This document shows positions 49,001 to 57,787 of a stretch of DNA of 64,000 nucleotides, piece by piece. Position numbers and translations under genes: made by a program. The notes beneath the pieces were generated by a model, which saw only the letters and a list, made by a program, of their open reading frames with translations, was not told the origin of the DNA and ran no database searches. How positions within the stretch are numbered: position 1 is the first letter of the stretch; the number at the start of each line of letters is the position of its first letter. The stretch is taken from NCBI RefSeq assembly GCF_003971065.1, contig NZ_RYDV01000001.1, positions 372,001 through 436,000 of the forward strand, in the 5' to 3' direction. Source of the stretch: Candidimonas sp. SYP-B2681. GTDB lineage: Bacteria; Pseudomonadota; Gammaproteobacteria; Burkholderiales; Burkholderiaceae_B.

Positions 49001-49541
49001 CGACGTGGCAGCAAGAGCCGAGGCCAAGCGCCAGGAAGCATTGGCTCAAATGGCGAATGCGGCCGAACGATATATCAAAGTGTACACAGCGGCGCGTTTG
49101 TTACGCTGGTCGATCGATCGCTATCGCGAGCAGAAACAGGGCCCCATGCTGTCCCGCGCCGGTGAGATTTTTTCCCAACTTACCGAGGGATCGTTCGAGC
49201 GGCTGGCGGTGGACTTCGACCGCGAACCCATGGTGCTGGAGGGCGTGCGCAGCAATGGTTCTCGCGTCGCAATTGCAGGCCTGAGCGATGGTACGCGAGA
49301 TCAATTGTATTTGGCGTTACGCCTCGCCGCGCTCGACTTGCACCTACAGAAGGCAAAGCCCTTGCCGTTTATTGCAGACGACTTATTCATTAATTATGAC
49401 GATGCGAGGGCCAGGGCTGGTCTGCAGGCTTTAGCAACGCTTTCACAACATACGCAGGTGATTTTCTTGAGTCATCATGATCATTTGGTCGACACCGCAA
49501 AAAGCGTCTTTGGCAAGGATATGAATATTGTCTTGCTGTGA
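46086..49541 (+). CDS. yhaN: YhaN-like SMC/Rad50-type ATPase
   Basis: 1151-residue ATPase split by a long coiled coil. The N-terminal Walker A is GPNEAGKST (start MRFNRLDLVRYGKFTD at 46086). Then come several hundred residues of charged, Ala/Gln/Glu/Arg-rich heptads. The C-terminal end has the signature LSDGTRDQLYLALRLAA and Walker B LPFIADDLFINYDD. The N-terminal FTDRRIEFP and the absence of a clear CxxC zinc hook fit YhaN rather than SbcC. With the adjacent nuclease it should form an ATP-driven DNA-end-processing complex in the cytoplasm. Confidence 0.87.
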   Translation: MRFNRLDLVRYGKFTDRRIEFPDARCDFHMVVGPNEAGKSTLRQAFFDLLFGFHARTPLDFLHAKSELRIAAAIKHDAGTLEFQRVKGNKNTLRAADDTPLPDTLLENILGTTSSEFFDKMFGLDHPRLVQGGNDMLKAQDDVGQVLFQAAAGVAGLGKVYEALQAEASSLWAPKKSRDRLWYSAQAQLDEANAALKAATVRTREWSEANERVQDLQDAAHAERERHQTLLIRRTQLERVRRLAPSLTSLIEYERALNELGAVIELPADAGAILASAELELAKTEQRLATHGVEAARLDNVLAGISFDRAILDARSEIENLEVLRHRYGAHAQNIQRYEGEVEALWKDAVDAATQLGWPSDLVGLQERLPSAPCRRHVEQLLHEHSSVVQALESSQRAVQARQAEIDTLSARLANLSVLDITPALRAALHDAMTLGEPEAAIRKADENVSAAQEELDRAMQAMGSGFTDLSHLAAVQAPSSQTVAGLVSQRLELLSDLKTANARYVEIENIVQERELAIRQYRQMHHPITKEDVWLARQQRNDSWQALRNGDVALAVGGPPFQQHMQYADEVADARLDNVQEAAELQSRQHQLESELLKREHAEKQCQALNAKLRRFDENWSGTCRDLGLPEMPVNQLADWLTQKDSALDAAYRLTAASQELETVLARQSEIRTSLRGALMATGLSVGEASSISVLRIQANDYVGASETGKARRDALTDQLAEARSMLLNLQQTTNAALSNMEQWQQDWSTALRKAGLPDDSQVASAESALSLMELISVKLQQIRQRRVEHIDVMRNELSVFADSAERLASLLAATERGGDPVQISRNLNARLTAARQAQEYAASVGQELDHIRQQIREAQDAILLAGASVRPLLEQSGSPDKESLRKAISRSDRYRSLVEIISATVARLLELGDGYTREQIQAEIEATDLTQLAAEMETLNADITLAASEQTRLAVELAAAVRDFDAISGTDVAARAEAKRQEALAQMANAAERYIKVYTAARLLRWSIDRYREQKQGPMLSRAGEIFSQLTEGSFERLAVDFDREPMVLEGVRSNGSRVAIAGLSDGTRDQLYLALRLAALDLHLQKAKPLPFIADDLFINYDDARARAGLQALATLSQHTQVIFLSHHDHLVDTAKSVFGKDMNIVLL

Positions 49542-49586
49542 TGTCGCGCATGGATCAAATGGTTATGGCGATCCACAAAGCGTAGC

Positions 49587-50156
49587 TTACCCCTTGGTCT
49601 GGTCCAAACTCGTGTCGCCAATACCGCGCCGTTTGCGCATCGATAAACCTATTTGAGTAATGGCAGCGTCGCCGAGTAGGCGCTGTGCCATAGGAATAAG
49701 CTCTTCTTCCTCGATCTTCATGTGACGTTCGTACAGACTGACGAAGGCTTCAAGCGTGTCGGCAGGCAGGCTCGCCGGGTTGCCCCGGGCGAGCTCGACT
49801 AAGGTGCCTCGTAGCTGGGTCCACATAGCTTCTAATCGCCGGTGGTCGGCAATCAACCCATTGGTGAGTTCGCGTATGCAGATGGCGTCTGAGCCTGCCA
49901 TGGATTCGATGAGGGCGGGGAAAAGGTCTTGTTCTTCATCGGCGTGGTGCTGGATAGCGGCGGTGTCAAAATACCGCATTATCTGGGCGGCGGCGAGACT
50001 GGCTTGGGCATCCACACCGTGGTCCGATAAATGGCCAGCGAGCCGTCTTAAGGTGCTGCATTGCCGCTCGATCCGAATGTGGCACGCGGCGAGCATCTCG
50101 AGGGGAACTTCGGTACTGGCAGCCGGACCGCCAAAGCCGGGAAACGCAGTGCTCAT
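49587..50156 (-). CDS. Hemerythrin HHE-domain protein
   Basis: 189-residue helical-bundle protein. Metal-binding His/Glu residues appear in ACHIRIE, QHHADEEQDLFP, DHRRLEAM and RHMKIEEEELIP, which form a di-iron HHE site. Such proteins bind oxygen or NO, or serve in iron or stress responses. The start is uncertain: ATG 50156 (MSTAFPGFGG) has AAGG 8 bases upstream, and ATG 50198 would add 14 residues. It is divergent from an AhpD-like gene. Confidence 0.82.
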   Translation of the reverse strand: MSTAFPGFGGPAASTEVPLEMLAACHIRIERQCSTLRRLAGHLSDHGVDAQASLAAAQIMRYFDTAAIQHHADEEQDLFPALIESMAGSDAICIRELTNGLIADHRRLEAMWTQLRGTLVELARGNPASLPADTLEAFVSLYERHMKIEEEELIPMAQRLLGDAAITQIGLSMRKRRGIGDTSLDQTKG

Positions 50157-50274
50157 GTTGGGAGCCTTAGGTAGCTGTGTATTTGCGGCGCGAGCCATTA
50201 TGATCCATTATTGGCCAAAGGCCATTCCGACGCAATTGCGGTTTAGCCATAACCAAAACCTACAGGAAGCCGTT

Positions 50275-50871
50275 ATGCCGCAACCAGATCATATCTCTGC
50301 CCTGGGCACATCGCACGTCGCCGAACTGGATGACGACCTTCGCGAAGTATTCCAGAAATGTGTCGAAAAGCTGGGGTTTATTCCTAACGTGCTGGCCGCC
50401 TATAGCCTTAGGCCAAATAAGCTGCGTAATTTCATGGCCATGTATAACGAGCTCATGCTTGCGCCATCGGGACTTAGCAAACTAGAACGCGAAATGGTTG
50501 CGGTCGTGGTTTCGAGCGCCAATCACTGCTATTACTGTCTGGTCGCCCATGGGCAGGCGGTACGAAAATTGTCCGGTGATCCCGAACTTGGCGAAATGCT
50601 GGTTATGAATTATCGGGTTGCACACCTCGATGCACGACAGCGAGGCATGTTGGATTTTGCCTGGAAGCTGACCACCAGCCCCGAGCTTGTCATCGAAGAA
50701 GACCGCACATTCCTGCGCGGGCTTGGATTAACGAATGAAGATATCTTCGATCTGGCCGAGACGGTGGCGTTTTTCAATATGTCCAACCGCATGGCCATCG
50801 GCGTCGATATTATCCCCAATCATGAATATCACGCGATGAGCCGGCCCGCGCCCATCGAGCTCTCGCCATAG
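50275..50871 (+). CDS. Peroxidase-related AhpD/carboxymuconolactone-decarboxylase-like protein
   Basis: 198-residue CMD-family protein. The redox motif is Cys85-x2-Cys88 with His92 (HCYYCLVAH), and Glu72 lies in the expected upstream position (LEREMVAVVV). This is the AhpD-like arrangement used to reduce peroxides by thiols. The N-terminal LGFIPNVLAAYSLRP is typical of the uncharacterised peroxidase-related subfamily. The ATG at 50275 follows AGGAAGCC. The longer open frame upstream overlaps the opposite-strand hemerythrin gene and is not real. Confidence 0.88.
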   Translation: MPQPDHISALGTSHVAELDDDLREVFQKCVEKLGFIPNVLAAYSLRPNKLRNFMAMYNELMLAPSGLSKLEREMVAVVVSSANHCYYCLVAHGQAVRKLSGDPELGEMLVMNYRVAHLDARQRGMLDFAWKLTTSPELVIEEDRTFLRGLGLTNEDIFDLAETVAFFNMSNRMAIGVDIIPNHEYHAMSRPAPIELSP

Positions 50872-50905
50872 CCGCCGAAGCTTAGGGCGCACTTACCACG
50901 AATAC

Positions 50906-51829
50906 CTATTCTTCCGCCGCCGGATCGCAGGTGCGCATCCCTTGAGAGTCAGCTTGGGTTACATGACCACCAGGTGGGACGTCGTCTATCAGCCAAACGT
51001 TGCCGCCTACCGTGCAACCCTGACCCAGTGTGACCCTGCCTAGAATGGTGGCTCCGGCGTAAATAACGACATCGTCTTCAACGATCGGATGACGTGGCAG
51101 GCCTTTCTCGAGTTTTCCATTGGAGTCAGTCGGAAAGCGTTTAGCGCCCAGGGTGACCGCCTGGTAAATACGCACGCGTTCGCCAATGATTGAGGTTTCG
51201 CCGATGACTACGCCCGTACCATGATCGATAAAGAAACTTGCCCCGATTTGGGCCCCCGGGTGAATGTCGATGCCGGTTTGTGAGTGGGCCAGTTCTGAGG
51301 ACATGCGCGCAAGCAAGGGCAAGTCCTGAATATAAAACTGGTGCGCAATTCGATGGTGGATCATGGCGAGCACCCCGGGGTAGCACAGCAGCACCTCGTC
51401 GACGCTGCGTGCAGCCGGGTCGCCCTGGTACGCTGCCAATACATCGGTGTCCAGTAGCCGGCGAATGTCGGGAAGCGCCGAAGCAAATGCCTGCACTACG
51501 GCGATCGCCCTGATTTCGAGTTCTTCGCCGTCATGCGGCTGATGGCGCTTTTGGTACTGAAGCTCCAGGCGTACTTGATGCAGCAGGGCGTGCAGGGCTG
51601 AGTCCAGCGTATGCCCGATATAGAAATCCTCGCTTTCCTGGCGCAAGTCCAGAGGCCCGAGCCGCATCGGGAAGAGTACACCCTTGAGATCGTCGAGTAT
51701 CTTCGTAATGGCTTGCGGCGACGGGAATTCGCGGCCGCCTGGCTCACGTGAACGCCGTTGAGAACGCCGCCATTCCTGTCGGACGGCGTTAAGCGAATTG
51801 ACTATGGGGTTGATATCGAAGACTGCCAT
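50906..51829 (-). CDS. Serine O-acetyltransferase, EpsC type
   Basis: 307-residue left-handed beta-helix acetyltransferase. The alpha-helical N-terminal half is followed by hexapeptide repeats with IDHGTGVVIGETSIIG (acetyl-CoA site and catalytic His) and VTLGAKRFP. The length and N-terminus fit the EpsC/SAT subgroup rather than E. coli CysE. It makes O-acetylserine, the carbon skeleton for cysteine. No cysteine synthase gene is nearby. The tail MRTCDPAAEE is of the type that can dock to a cysteine synthase, but it lacks the usual terminal Ile. Confidence 0.88.
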   Translation of the reverse strand: MAVFDINPIVNSLNAVRQEWRRSQRRSREPGGREFPSPQAITKILDDLKGVLFPMRLGPLDLRQESEDFYIGHTLDSALHALLHQVRLELQYQKRHQPHDGEELEIRAIAVVQAFASALPDIRRLLDTDVLAAYQGDPAARSVDEVLLCYPGVLAMIHHRIAHQFYIQDLPLLARMSSELAHSQTGIDIHPGAQIGASFFIDHGTGVVIGETSIIGERVRIYQAVTLGAKRFPTDSNGKLEKGLPRHPIVEDDVVIYAGATILGRVTLGQGCTVGGNVWLIDDVPPGGHVTQADSQGMRTCDPAAEE

Positions 51830-52005
51830 GGAAATACTTTTCTCCGCGCGGGACCAGGTGTTTTCGAACAGATGAAGTTCAAAACGTTAAGATCCTAGCA
51901 AGCGCAATATGTCGGGTGGACAAATATGATACCAATCTATTGGCTAAAATCGGAATCGCAAGCGGAAGTCATTGGGGCGATTGCTTCAGCCAACGTTGTC
52001 ACTAC

Positions 52006-52905
52006 ATGAATCAAAAACTCACCCCTTCGACCGCCTTGCTGCTCGTGATTCCACCGTTTTTGTGGGCGAGCAACGCTGTTGTGGGACGGCTCATGAGCGA
52101 CCTGGTCCCGCCGATTACCTTGAACTTTCTGCGGTGGGCGATTGCGTTCTGCCTATTATTGCCGCTGGGGTTCTCGATATTTCGTAGCGGCAGCGGCCTA
52201 TGGGCTAATCGAAAGCGTTATGCCTGCCTGGGCCTATTGGGAGTAGGGGTTTATAACGCGTTGCAGTACATGGCACTGCATACCTCGTCGCCTATAAATG
52301 TCACTTTGGTCGGGGCCAGCATGCCGGTCTGGATGTTGCTTACGGGGTTTCTTTTCTTCGATGCAGCGGTGACCCGTAAACAAATTCTGGGTGCCGTACT
52401 CTCCATACTCGGCGTATTGGTTGTTCTGAGCCATGGCGATTTGCGGCAGCTTCAAGCGTTGCGTTTTGTCGCCGGTGATCTATTGATGGTAGTGGCCACG
52501 ATTGTCTGGGCCTTCTATAGTTGGGTGCTCAGTAGGCCTGCCGATCCCGAGTCAATCCGCGGCAATTGGGCTGCCTTTTTGCTCGCCCAGATATCATTTG
52601 GCGTCGTCTGGTCAGGCGTCTTTGCCGTGGGTGAATGGACCTTTGCCGACAGCCGGATCATTTGGGGCTGGCCCCTGCTAGCCGGCCTTATATATGTGGC
52701 CATTGGTCCTGCAATTATTGCCTTTCGTTGCTGGGGGATGGGAGTGCAGCGCGCAGGCCCAGCGACGGCAGGATTTTTCAATAATCTTACGCCTTTGTTT
52801 GCTGCTTTGATGTCATCCGCCTTTTTAGGCGAGATCCCCGATCTTTATCACGGTGCGGCGTTCGGATTGATCGTGATCGGCATTGTGATGTCATCTGGAC
52901 GCTAA
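52006..52905 (+). CDS. EamA/DMT-family transporter
   Basis: 299-residue drug/metabolite transporter with about ten membrane segments in two EamA halves (first half from LLLVIPPFLWASNAVVGR, second from RFVAGDLLMVVATIVWAFYSW). The start MNQKLTPSTALL at 52006 is chosen; an upstream open stretch lacks similarity. Members export amino acids, nucleosides or other metabolites; the substrate is unknown. Its stop overlaps that of the convergent HxlR regulator. Confidence 0.87.
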   Translation: MNQKLTPSTALLLVIPPFLWASNAVVGRLMSDLVPPITLNFLRWAIAFCLLLPLGFSIFRSGSGLWANRKRYACLGLLGVGVYNALQYMALHTSSPINVTLVGASMPVWMLLTGFLFFDAAVTRKQILGAVLSILGVLVVLSHGDLRQLQALRFVAGDLLMVVATIVWAFYSWVLSRPADPESIRGNWAAFLLAQISFGVVWSGVFAVGEWTFADSRIIWGWPLLAGLIYVAIGPAIIAFRCWGMGVQRAGPATAGFFNNLTPLFAALMSSAFLGEIPDLYHGAAFGLIVIGIVMSSGR

Positions 52906-53570
52906 GTGCGCGCTAACGCTCCTTCGGGCAGAGTAAAAAGGCTCAGGAATCTCGTGAGTAGTATTTTGTTTCCGGCGAAACTGAATTCACGATCTTGAAG
53001 CGCCTGTTCTATATCGCCTTTGCCATAGGCGAGTTTGACCAGTGTGCCGCTATCAACCTGTATTGCAGCATCGACTTGCCCGTTGCCTGTGCGGGCTAGC
53101 GTAATCCTGGAGTCGGCGACAGCGGCATCGAATTGGTCATCCGGGAGCTCAATTCGGATCGTCGCGGCAAACCCGTGCGCCTTGTGTGGGTCAAAGAACG
53201 TTCGAAGCGATAGCATCATTGCGTCGGCCCCCAAACCAGCAGGGGGCGTAAAAAGCACCGATCGAACACCCCAATGCGCCAGCCTCAGAATTATCGGTTC
53301 AAGCTCTCGACCCCATTCGGTTAATTCATATACCCAGGCGCTGGCTGGCAAGGGCAGCTTTCGGCGTTGCACCACAAATGCTGCTTCTAATTCATTTAGC
53401 CGCTGCGTGAGCACATTGGGACTTATGCCTGCTAGACCTGCCTGCAGGTGAGTGAACCTTTTAGGGCCGAGCAATAATTCCCGCACAATAAGCAAGGCCC
53501 AGCGCTCTCCTATCAGATCAAGCGCGTGCGCGGCTGCGCATCCATCGTAGTAGCTTCGTTTTATTGCCAT
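52902..53570 (-). CDS. HxlR-family regulator with C-terminal SCP2-like domain
   Basis: 222 residues. The N-terminal winged helix (about 1-105) is HxlR type: SYYDGCAAAHALDLIGERWA, LLIVRELLLGPKRF and ISPNVLTQRLNELE. The C-terminal part (about 130-220) resembles an SCP2 lipid-binding domain: VDAAIQVDSGTLVKLAYG and FAGNKILLTRFLSLF. Combined DNA-binding and ligand-pocket domains suggest a ligand-responsive regulator. It is divergent from the SnoaL-VOC fusion gene, the likely target. Confidence 0.85.
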   Translation of the reverse strand: MAIKRSYYDGCAAAHALDLIGERWALLIVRELLLGPKRFTHLQAGLAGISPNVLTQRLNELEAAFVVQRRKLPLPASAWVYELTEWGRELEPIILRLAHWGVRSVLFTPPAGLGADAMMLSLRTFFDPHKAHGFAATIRIELPDDQFDAAVADSRITLARTGNGQVDAAIQVDSGTLVKLAYGKGDIEQALQDREFSFAGNKILLTRFLSLFTLPEGALART

Positions 53571-53618
53571 TCGTAAAAGTCTGCTAATGCGTTATTTAAT
53601 TAGGATTATACACTTGTT

Positions 53619-53632
53619 ATTTAGGAGTAAAT
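53619..53632. promoter_or_regulatory. Small palindrome in the HxlR/SnoaL-VOC divergent spacer
   Basis: ATTTA GGAG TAAAT forms a 5-bp inverted repeat with a 4-base centre, placed about 50 bases before the regulator start and 90 before the fusion gene. It could be an HxlR operator; only symmetry and position support this. Confidence 0.3.
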
Positions 53633-53721
53633 AGTGCTAAGTTAACAACTGATGGGCTCCCGTCACATAGCCAAAGCACCGTGCCGGACGGTTTCATCAC
53701 TTTGTCAAAAGGAGAGCGACT

Positions 53722-54666
53722 ATGGATACAGCAAGCGTGAAAAACACGGCGGTCCAAAGCGAAATTCGGACCAAATTGGATAATTGGTGTAAAGCGGTAA
53801 AGTCTCGTGATGTGAAATCTATCATGTCCCATTACGCGCCGAACGTAGTGGCGTTCGACGCAGTTCAGCAATTGAAGTTCAATGGGGTAGAGGCCTACGG
53901 GAAACATTGGGCGGCGTGCCTTGCCATGTGCCCAGGTCCGATGGTATTTGACCTGGGCGACGTAGATATCTCTGCGGAAAACGACCTGGCATTCAGCTTT
54001 TGCCTGATCAATTGCGGAGCCACCGACGAGAACGGTGTGCAGAAAACCTCCTGGATGCGCATGACTTCCGGCTTCCGCAAGCTCGATGGTCAATGGAAGG
54101 TTGTTCATGAACACTTTTCCGCACCGTTCGATATGCAGACGGGCAAGGCATTGTTCGATCTTCAGCCTGACGGCTCCACGAAGTTAAGCGCCATCCCGCA
54201 AGGTATGAATACGATTACGCCGCATCTTATATGTGCCGGTGCAGCCGAGGCTATTGAGTTTTATAAAAAAGCTTTTAACGCCACGGAACTGGGTCGACTG
54301 GCGGGCCCCGACGGCAAGCTTATGCACGGGGCCGTGCGTATCGGAGACTCGGTGGTGATGCTGATGGATGAATTCCCCCAATGCGGAGCTATGAGCCCGA
54401 GAACCCTTAAGGGAACTCCGGTATCAGTACACCTTTATGTGGATAATGCCGATACATCGTTCGAACGTGCGGTTGCCGCCGGCGCCAAGGTAATCATGCC
54501 GCTCGCCGACATGTTCTGGGGAGATCGATATGGGGTTATAGAGGATCCGTTCGGCCACCATTGGTCAATTGCGACCCATATACGCGACCTTAGCCATGAA
54601 GAAATACAGACTGCGGCCCAGCAGGCCTGCGCGCAAGGAGCCGATGCGCTGAATAATGCAAAATAG
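53722..54666 (+). CDS. SnoaL-like plus VOC (PhnB-like) fusion protein
   Basis: 314 residues with two domains. Residues about 10-135 form a SnoaL/ketosteroid-isomerase-like fold (LDNWCKAVKSRDVKSIMSHYAPNV; WKVVHEHFSAPFD). Residues about 165-290 are a VOC/glyoxalase-like domain of the PhnB type (MNTITPHLICAGAAEAIEFY; YGVIEDPFGHHWSIATH). The ATG at 53722 follows AAAGGAGAG. The pair HxlR regulator plus divergent VOC gene is often ligand-inducible. Both folds bind small hydrophobic or electrophilic compounds; no reaction can be assigned. Confidence 0.85.
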   Translation: MDTASVKNTAVQSEIRTKLDNWCKAVKSRDVKSIMSHYAPNVVAFDAVQQLKFNGVEAYGKHWAACLAMCPGPMVFDLGDVDISAENDLAFSFCLINCGATDENGVQKTSWMRMTSGFRKLDGQWKVVHEHFSAPFDMQTGKALFDLQPDGSTKLSAIPQGMNTITPHLICAGAAEAIEFYKKAFNATELGRLAGPDGKLMHGAVRIGDSVVMLMDEFPQCGAMSPRTLKGTPVSVHLYVDNADTSFERAVAAGAKVIMPLADMFWGDRYGVIEDPFGHHWSIATHIRDLSHEEIQTAAQQACAQGADALNNAK

Positions 54667-54689
54667 ATGCAAGTAGCGCATCAAGGTCA

Positions 54690-54724
54690 TAAGGGGTGCG
54701 ACGTATAGCCGAACCCCTTATTTA
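54690..54724. terminator. Terminator between the fusion gene and the BASS transporter gene
   Basis: TAAGGGGT (54690-54697) pairs with ACCCCTTA (54713-54720) around a 15-base loop, followed by TTTAT. It lies between convergent genes and can serve both. Confidence 0.7.
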
Positions 54725-54748
54725 TATGCAGCTGCAAGTGGTGCGACT

Positions 54749-55726
54749 TTACTTGGATGCTGCTGCCTGCATTGCCACTGCAGGCGTTTCGTCGGCGTCA
54801 TCGTTCTTGAAGCGCTGGAACAGCGTCGCGACCAGAGGGCCGGATATGTTGTGCCAGACGCTGAAGATCGCGCTTGGTACGGCTGCAAGCGGCGAGAAGT
54901 GCGCCGTCGCAAGTGCGACACCCAAGCCAGAGTTTTGCATGCCGACCTCAATCGATAAGGTCTTGCGTTGTGCAACGCTTAGGCCCGCGATCTTGGCAAG
55001 CCAATAACCCAACAACAAGCCCAGGCCATTATGCAGTACAACGACTGCAAAGATTATCAAACCGCTGGTCGCAATCCTTTGCTGATTGCCGGCGACGACC
55101 GCTGCGACAATGGCAACGATGGCAACCACTGAAACCAGGGGAAGAACATCGACGCAGGCTTTTACTTTCTCGCGCAATAGTGATTGAGCCACGAGGCCAA
55201 GGGCGATTGGCAGAATAACGACTTGCACAATGGACCAGAACATGGCCGAAGCACTGACTTCCAGCCATTGGCTGGCCAGCAGATAAATCAGGGCAGGGGT
55301 CACGACCGGAGCGAGCAAGGTGGTCACCGATGTAACGGCCACAGACAGCGCAACGTCGCCACGGGCCAGGAAGGTCATGACGTTGGACGCAGTACCTCCG
55401 GGGCAGCAGCCGACCAGAATTACACCGACAGCAATTTCTGGTGGCAGTTGCAGCGCTGTACTAAGCAGCCATGCGAGGCCGGGCATAATAATGAATTGGC
55501 CTAACACGCCAATCAAGACAGTACCGGGGCGTTTGAAGACTTCAGCGAAGTCGTTCTTGGACAGCGTCAGACCCATACCGAACATAATGATGCCCAGGAG
55601 CGGAACAATAAACGGACCAATCCAGCGAAACTGCTCAGGGGCGAAAAAGGCGAGTACTGCAAATAGCAATACCCAGATTGCAAATGTCTTGCCAACGAAT
55701 TGGCTCAGGCGAGCGATGGCCTGCAT
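54749..55726 (-). CDS. Bile acid:sodium symporter (BASS) family transporter
   Basis: 325-residue inner-membrane protein with about ten hydrophobic segments. Family motifs include [31 protein letters not shown] and [14 protein letters not shown]. Bacterial members carry pantoate, 2-keto acids or other organic anions with sodium, so the bile-acid name describes the family, not the substrate here. It stands alone. Confidence 0.9.
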   Translation of the reverse strand: MQAIARLSQFVGKTFAIWVLLFAVLAFFAPEQFRWIGPFIVPLLGIIMFGMGLTLSKNDFAEVFKRPGTVLIGVLGQFIIMPGLAWLLSTALQLPPEIAVGVILVGCCPGGTASNVMTFLARGDVALSVAVTSVTTLLAPVVTPALIYLLASQWLEVSASAMFWSIVQVVILPIALGLVAQSLLREKVKACVDVLPLVSVVAIVAIVAAVVAGNQQRIATSGLIIFAVVVLHNGLGLLLGYWLAKIAGLSVAQRKTLSIEVGMQNSGLGVALATAHFSPLAAVPSAIFSVWHNISGPLVATLFQRFKNDDADETPAVAMQAAASK

Positions 55727-56068
55727 GGTAAACGTCCTTGAAGGTAAGCGACAGCCGCGCTCCGGCGGCAGGCATGGTGCAGCGAGCGAGACAAGCGCGA
55801 CGGCCAGTCAAATAGTAAGTAGAGTTGGGAACCGCTTACGATGGCGAGCGAACGCGGGGTGTGCGTGGGCTGGCGACAGTTTCGTGCAGATCATGCACAA
55901 AAAATACCCACCGGATTAGTGAGCCAGTGGTCTAGCGGTAAACCCTAATTGTACTACTAGAGTCTCACCGAATAATTGGCAGATGCTGGGCATGGCCAGT
56001 CGGGCAACGTACGGATGCTGTACGACTGGCCGCCATAACCACTTAACGGGCGAGCTGTTCAGCAAGCT
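55727..56068. other. Gene-free stretch between BASS and recJ genes, with inverted repeats
   Basis: 342 bases without a recognisable gene. GGCCAGTCG (55994-56002) pairs with CGACTGGCC (56023-56031), with an alternative inner hairpin CGTAC/GTACG (56008-56024). This structure lies just past the recJ stop on its strand and may end its transcript, although no T-run follows. The BASS gene promoter should lie near 55730-55850. Confidence 0.6.
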
Positions 56069-57787
56069 TCACCGGCTGCCCGCTTCGCAGGCGTATTCAA
56101 TGATCAACTGCGCCGAGATAACGCCGTTCCACACGTTTTGATCCAGCCGGTAGGCCACATCCGCGAATTCCGGCAGCATATCGGAATGATTGAACCAGAT
56201 TGCATCGAATCGTTGGTGTCCGCGCTCCAGGTTCAGCTTCAGGTGCTTTTCCTTTAGCAGTCGTTGCTGGCGTACATGAAACGTGTCACGGAATATGGGC
56301 GCTGGGAAACCGGCTCCCCAAACTTGCTGCTGCAGCAAGCCCGCGACATCGGCATTGGCGTAGCCGCTTTCCAAGGAACCATCGGTTTCAATCACGGGAT
56401 CAAAGCTGGTTCGGCCGCTAAGCTCGATAACCGCCGCGTCAAATCCGTTGATAAAGACGTCATAGGCATCTTCCCTGAGGGTTAGGCCGGCAGCCATGGC
56501 GTGGCCGCCGAACTTCAGGATGATTCCGGGGTACCGTTTGGAAACCAAGTCCAGTACGTCGCGCAGATGGACATCGGGGATAGACCGGCCCGAACCGCGC
56601 AATTCACCGGTGTCTGAACGGGCGAAGGCCAGGGTAGGGCGCCAATAAGTTTCCTTCAGGCGCGATGCGACCAATCCTACTACGCCTTGATGCCAATCAG
56701 GGTTATACACGCAAACGGTTGCGCCTATGATGGGGCTGGAGGCTTCGATGGCTGCTAACGCTTCTTCGCGCATGGTCGTCTCGATGCCGCGACGCTCCTG
56801 GTTCATGGCGTCAAGTTGACGCGCCAAGTCCAGGGCGTGAGCTTCGTCGTCGGTGATCAGACAGTTAATGCCTATGCTCATATCGGCAAGGCGTCCGGCG
56901 GCATTAATGCGCGGGCCCAGGGCGAACCCCAGATCGAAGCCGCTCGCTTGGCGCGGCTCACGTCCCGCTACCGCAAACAGCGCGCGGATGCCAGGCTGCA
57001 TACGGCCGTTACGCATTTTCTGCAAACCTTGGGTCACCAGGAGGCGATTGTTCGCGTCCAGCTTGACTACGTCGGCAACGGTGCCCAGGGCGACCAGATC
57101 GGCCAGCATGTCAAGGCGTGGGCCGCCGTCCGGAGGATAGACCCCGCGCTCGCGCAGTTCGGCCCGCAATGCAAGCATAAGATAGAAAATAACTCCCACT
57201 CCGGCCAAGTTCTTGGACGGGAATCCACATCCGGGCTGATTCGGATTTACAATGGCAAGCGCTTGGGGGAGCGTGTCTCCTGGCAGGTGATGGTCGGTAA
57301 TCACTACATCGATTCCCGCTGCCGTTGCGGCCTCGACGCCATCCACGCTGGCAATGCCATTGTCGACAGTGATCAAAATGTCGGGCTTGCCTGCATGGTG
57401 CTTGAGGGCAAGCTCGACAACAGCAGGCGACAGGCCGTAACCCGTCTCGAAACGGTTAGGCACCAGGAAGTCCACAACCGCGTTCATACTGCGCAACGCA
57501 CGAATGCCTACCGCGCACGCGGTAGCGCCGTCACAATCGTAGTCCGCAATAATCAACAGACGCTTTCGGGCCGTTATGGCGTCGGCCAGTATGGTGGCTG
57601 CCAACTGTATATGCGTCAATTTGCCCGGGGGGATCAGGGCGCTCCAGATTAATAGGGTTTCGCTAGACTGGTTTACACCACGTGCTGCCCATAGCCGGGC
57701 CAACAACGGGTGCACGCCGGCCGCTTCGAGTGCCTGCGTTGCCAGGTCGTTGCCCAGACGATTACTTAATTTTGGGGTGACCACCAT
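56069..57787 (-). CDS. recJ: Single-stranded-DNA-specific exonuclease RecJ
   Basis: About 572-residue DHH-family 5'-3' exonuclease for single-stranded DNA in recombination and mismatch repair. The metal motifs are visible: ADYDCDGATA, TVDNG, VITDHHLPG and the DHHA1 motif KFGGHAMAAG. ATG 57787 (MVVTPKLSNRL) has GGAG nearby; ATGs at 57796 and 57820 are alternatives. All choices overlap the 3' end of the upstream RpfE-type gene, so the two genes are translationally coupled. Confidence 0.95.
   Translation of the reverse strand: MVVTPKLSNRLGNDLATQALEAAGVHPLLARLWAARGVNQSSETLLIWSALIPPGKLTHIQLAATILADAITARKRLLIIADYDCDGATACAVGIRALRSMNAVVDFLVPNRFETGYGLSPAVVELALKHHAGKPDILITVDNGIASVDGVEAATAAGIDVVITDHHLPGDTLPQALAIVNPNQPGCGFPSKNLAGVGVIFYLMLALRAELRERGVYPPDGGPRLDMLADLVALGTVADVVKLDANNRLLVTQGLQKMRNGRMQPGIRALFAVAGREPRQASGFDLGFALGPRINAAGRLADMSIGINCLITDDEAHALDLARQLDAMNQERRGIETTMREEALAAIEASSPIIGATVCVYNPDWHQGVVGLVASRLKETYWRPTLAFARSDTGELRGSGRSIPDVHLRDVLDLVSKRYPGIILKFGGHAMAAGLTLREDAYDVFINGFDAAVIELSGRTSFDPVIETDGSLESGYANADVAGLLQQQVWGAGFPAPIFRDTFHVRQQRLLKEKHLKLNLERGHQRFDAIWFNHSDMLPEFADVAYRLDQNVWNGVISAQLIIEYACEAGSR

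Noticed and set aside
49756-50274. N-terminal extension of the AhpD-like protein
   Set aside because: The extension lies opposite the hemerythrin gene and shows no similarity; ATG 50275 with AGGA upstream gives the family length.
55918-55980. tRNA-like start (GTGGTCTAGCGGTAAACC resembles a D-arm box)
   Set aside because: No matching acceptor stem, no anticodon arm that pairs, and no GTTCGA-type T-loop follows, so it is a chance resemblance.
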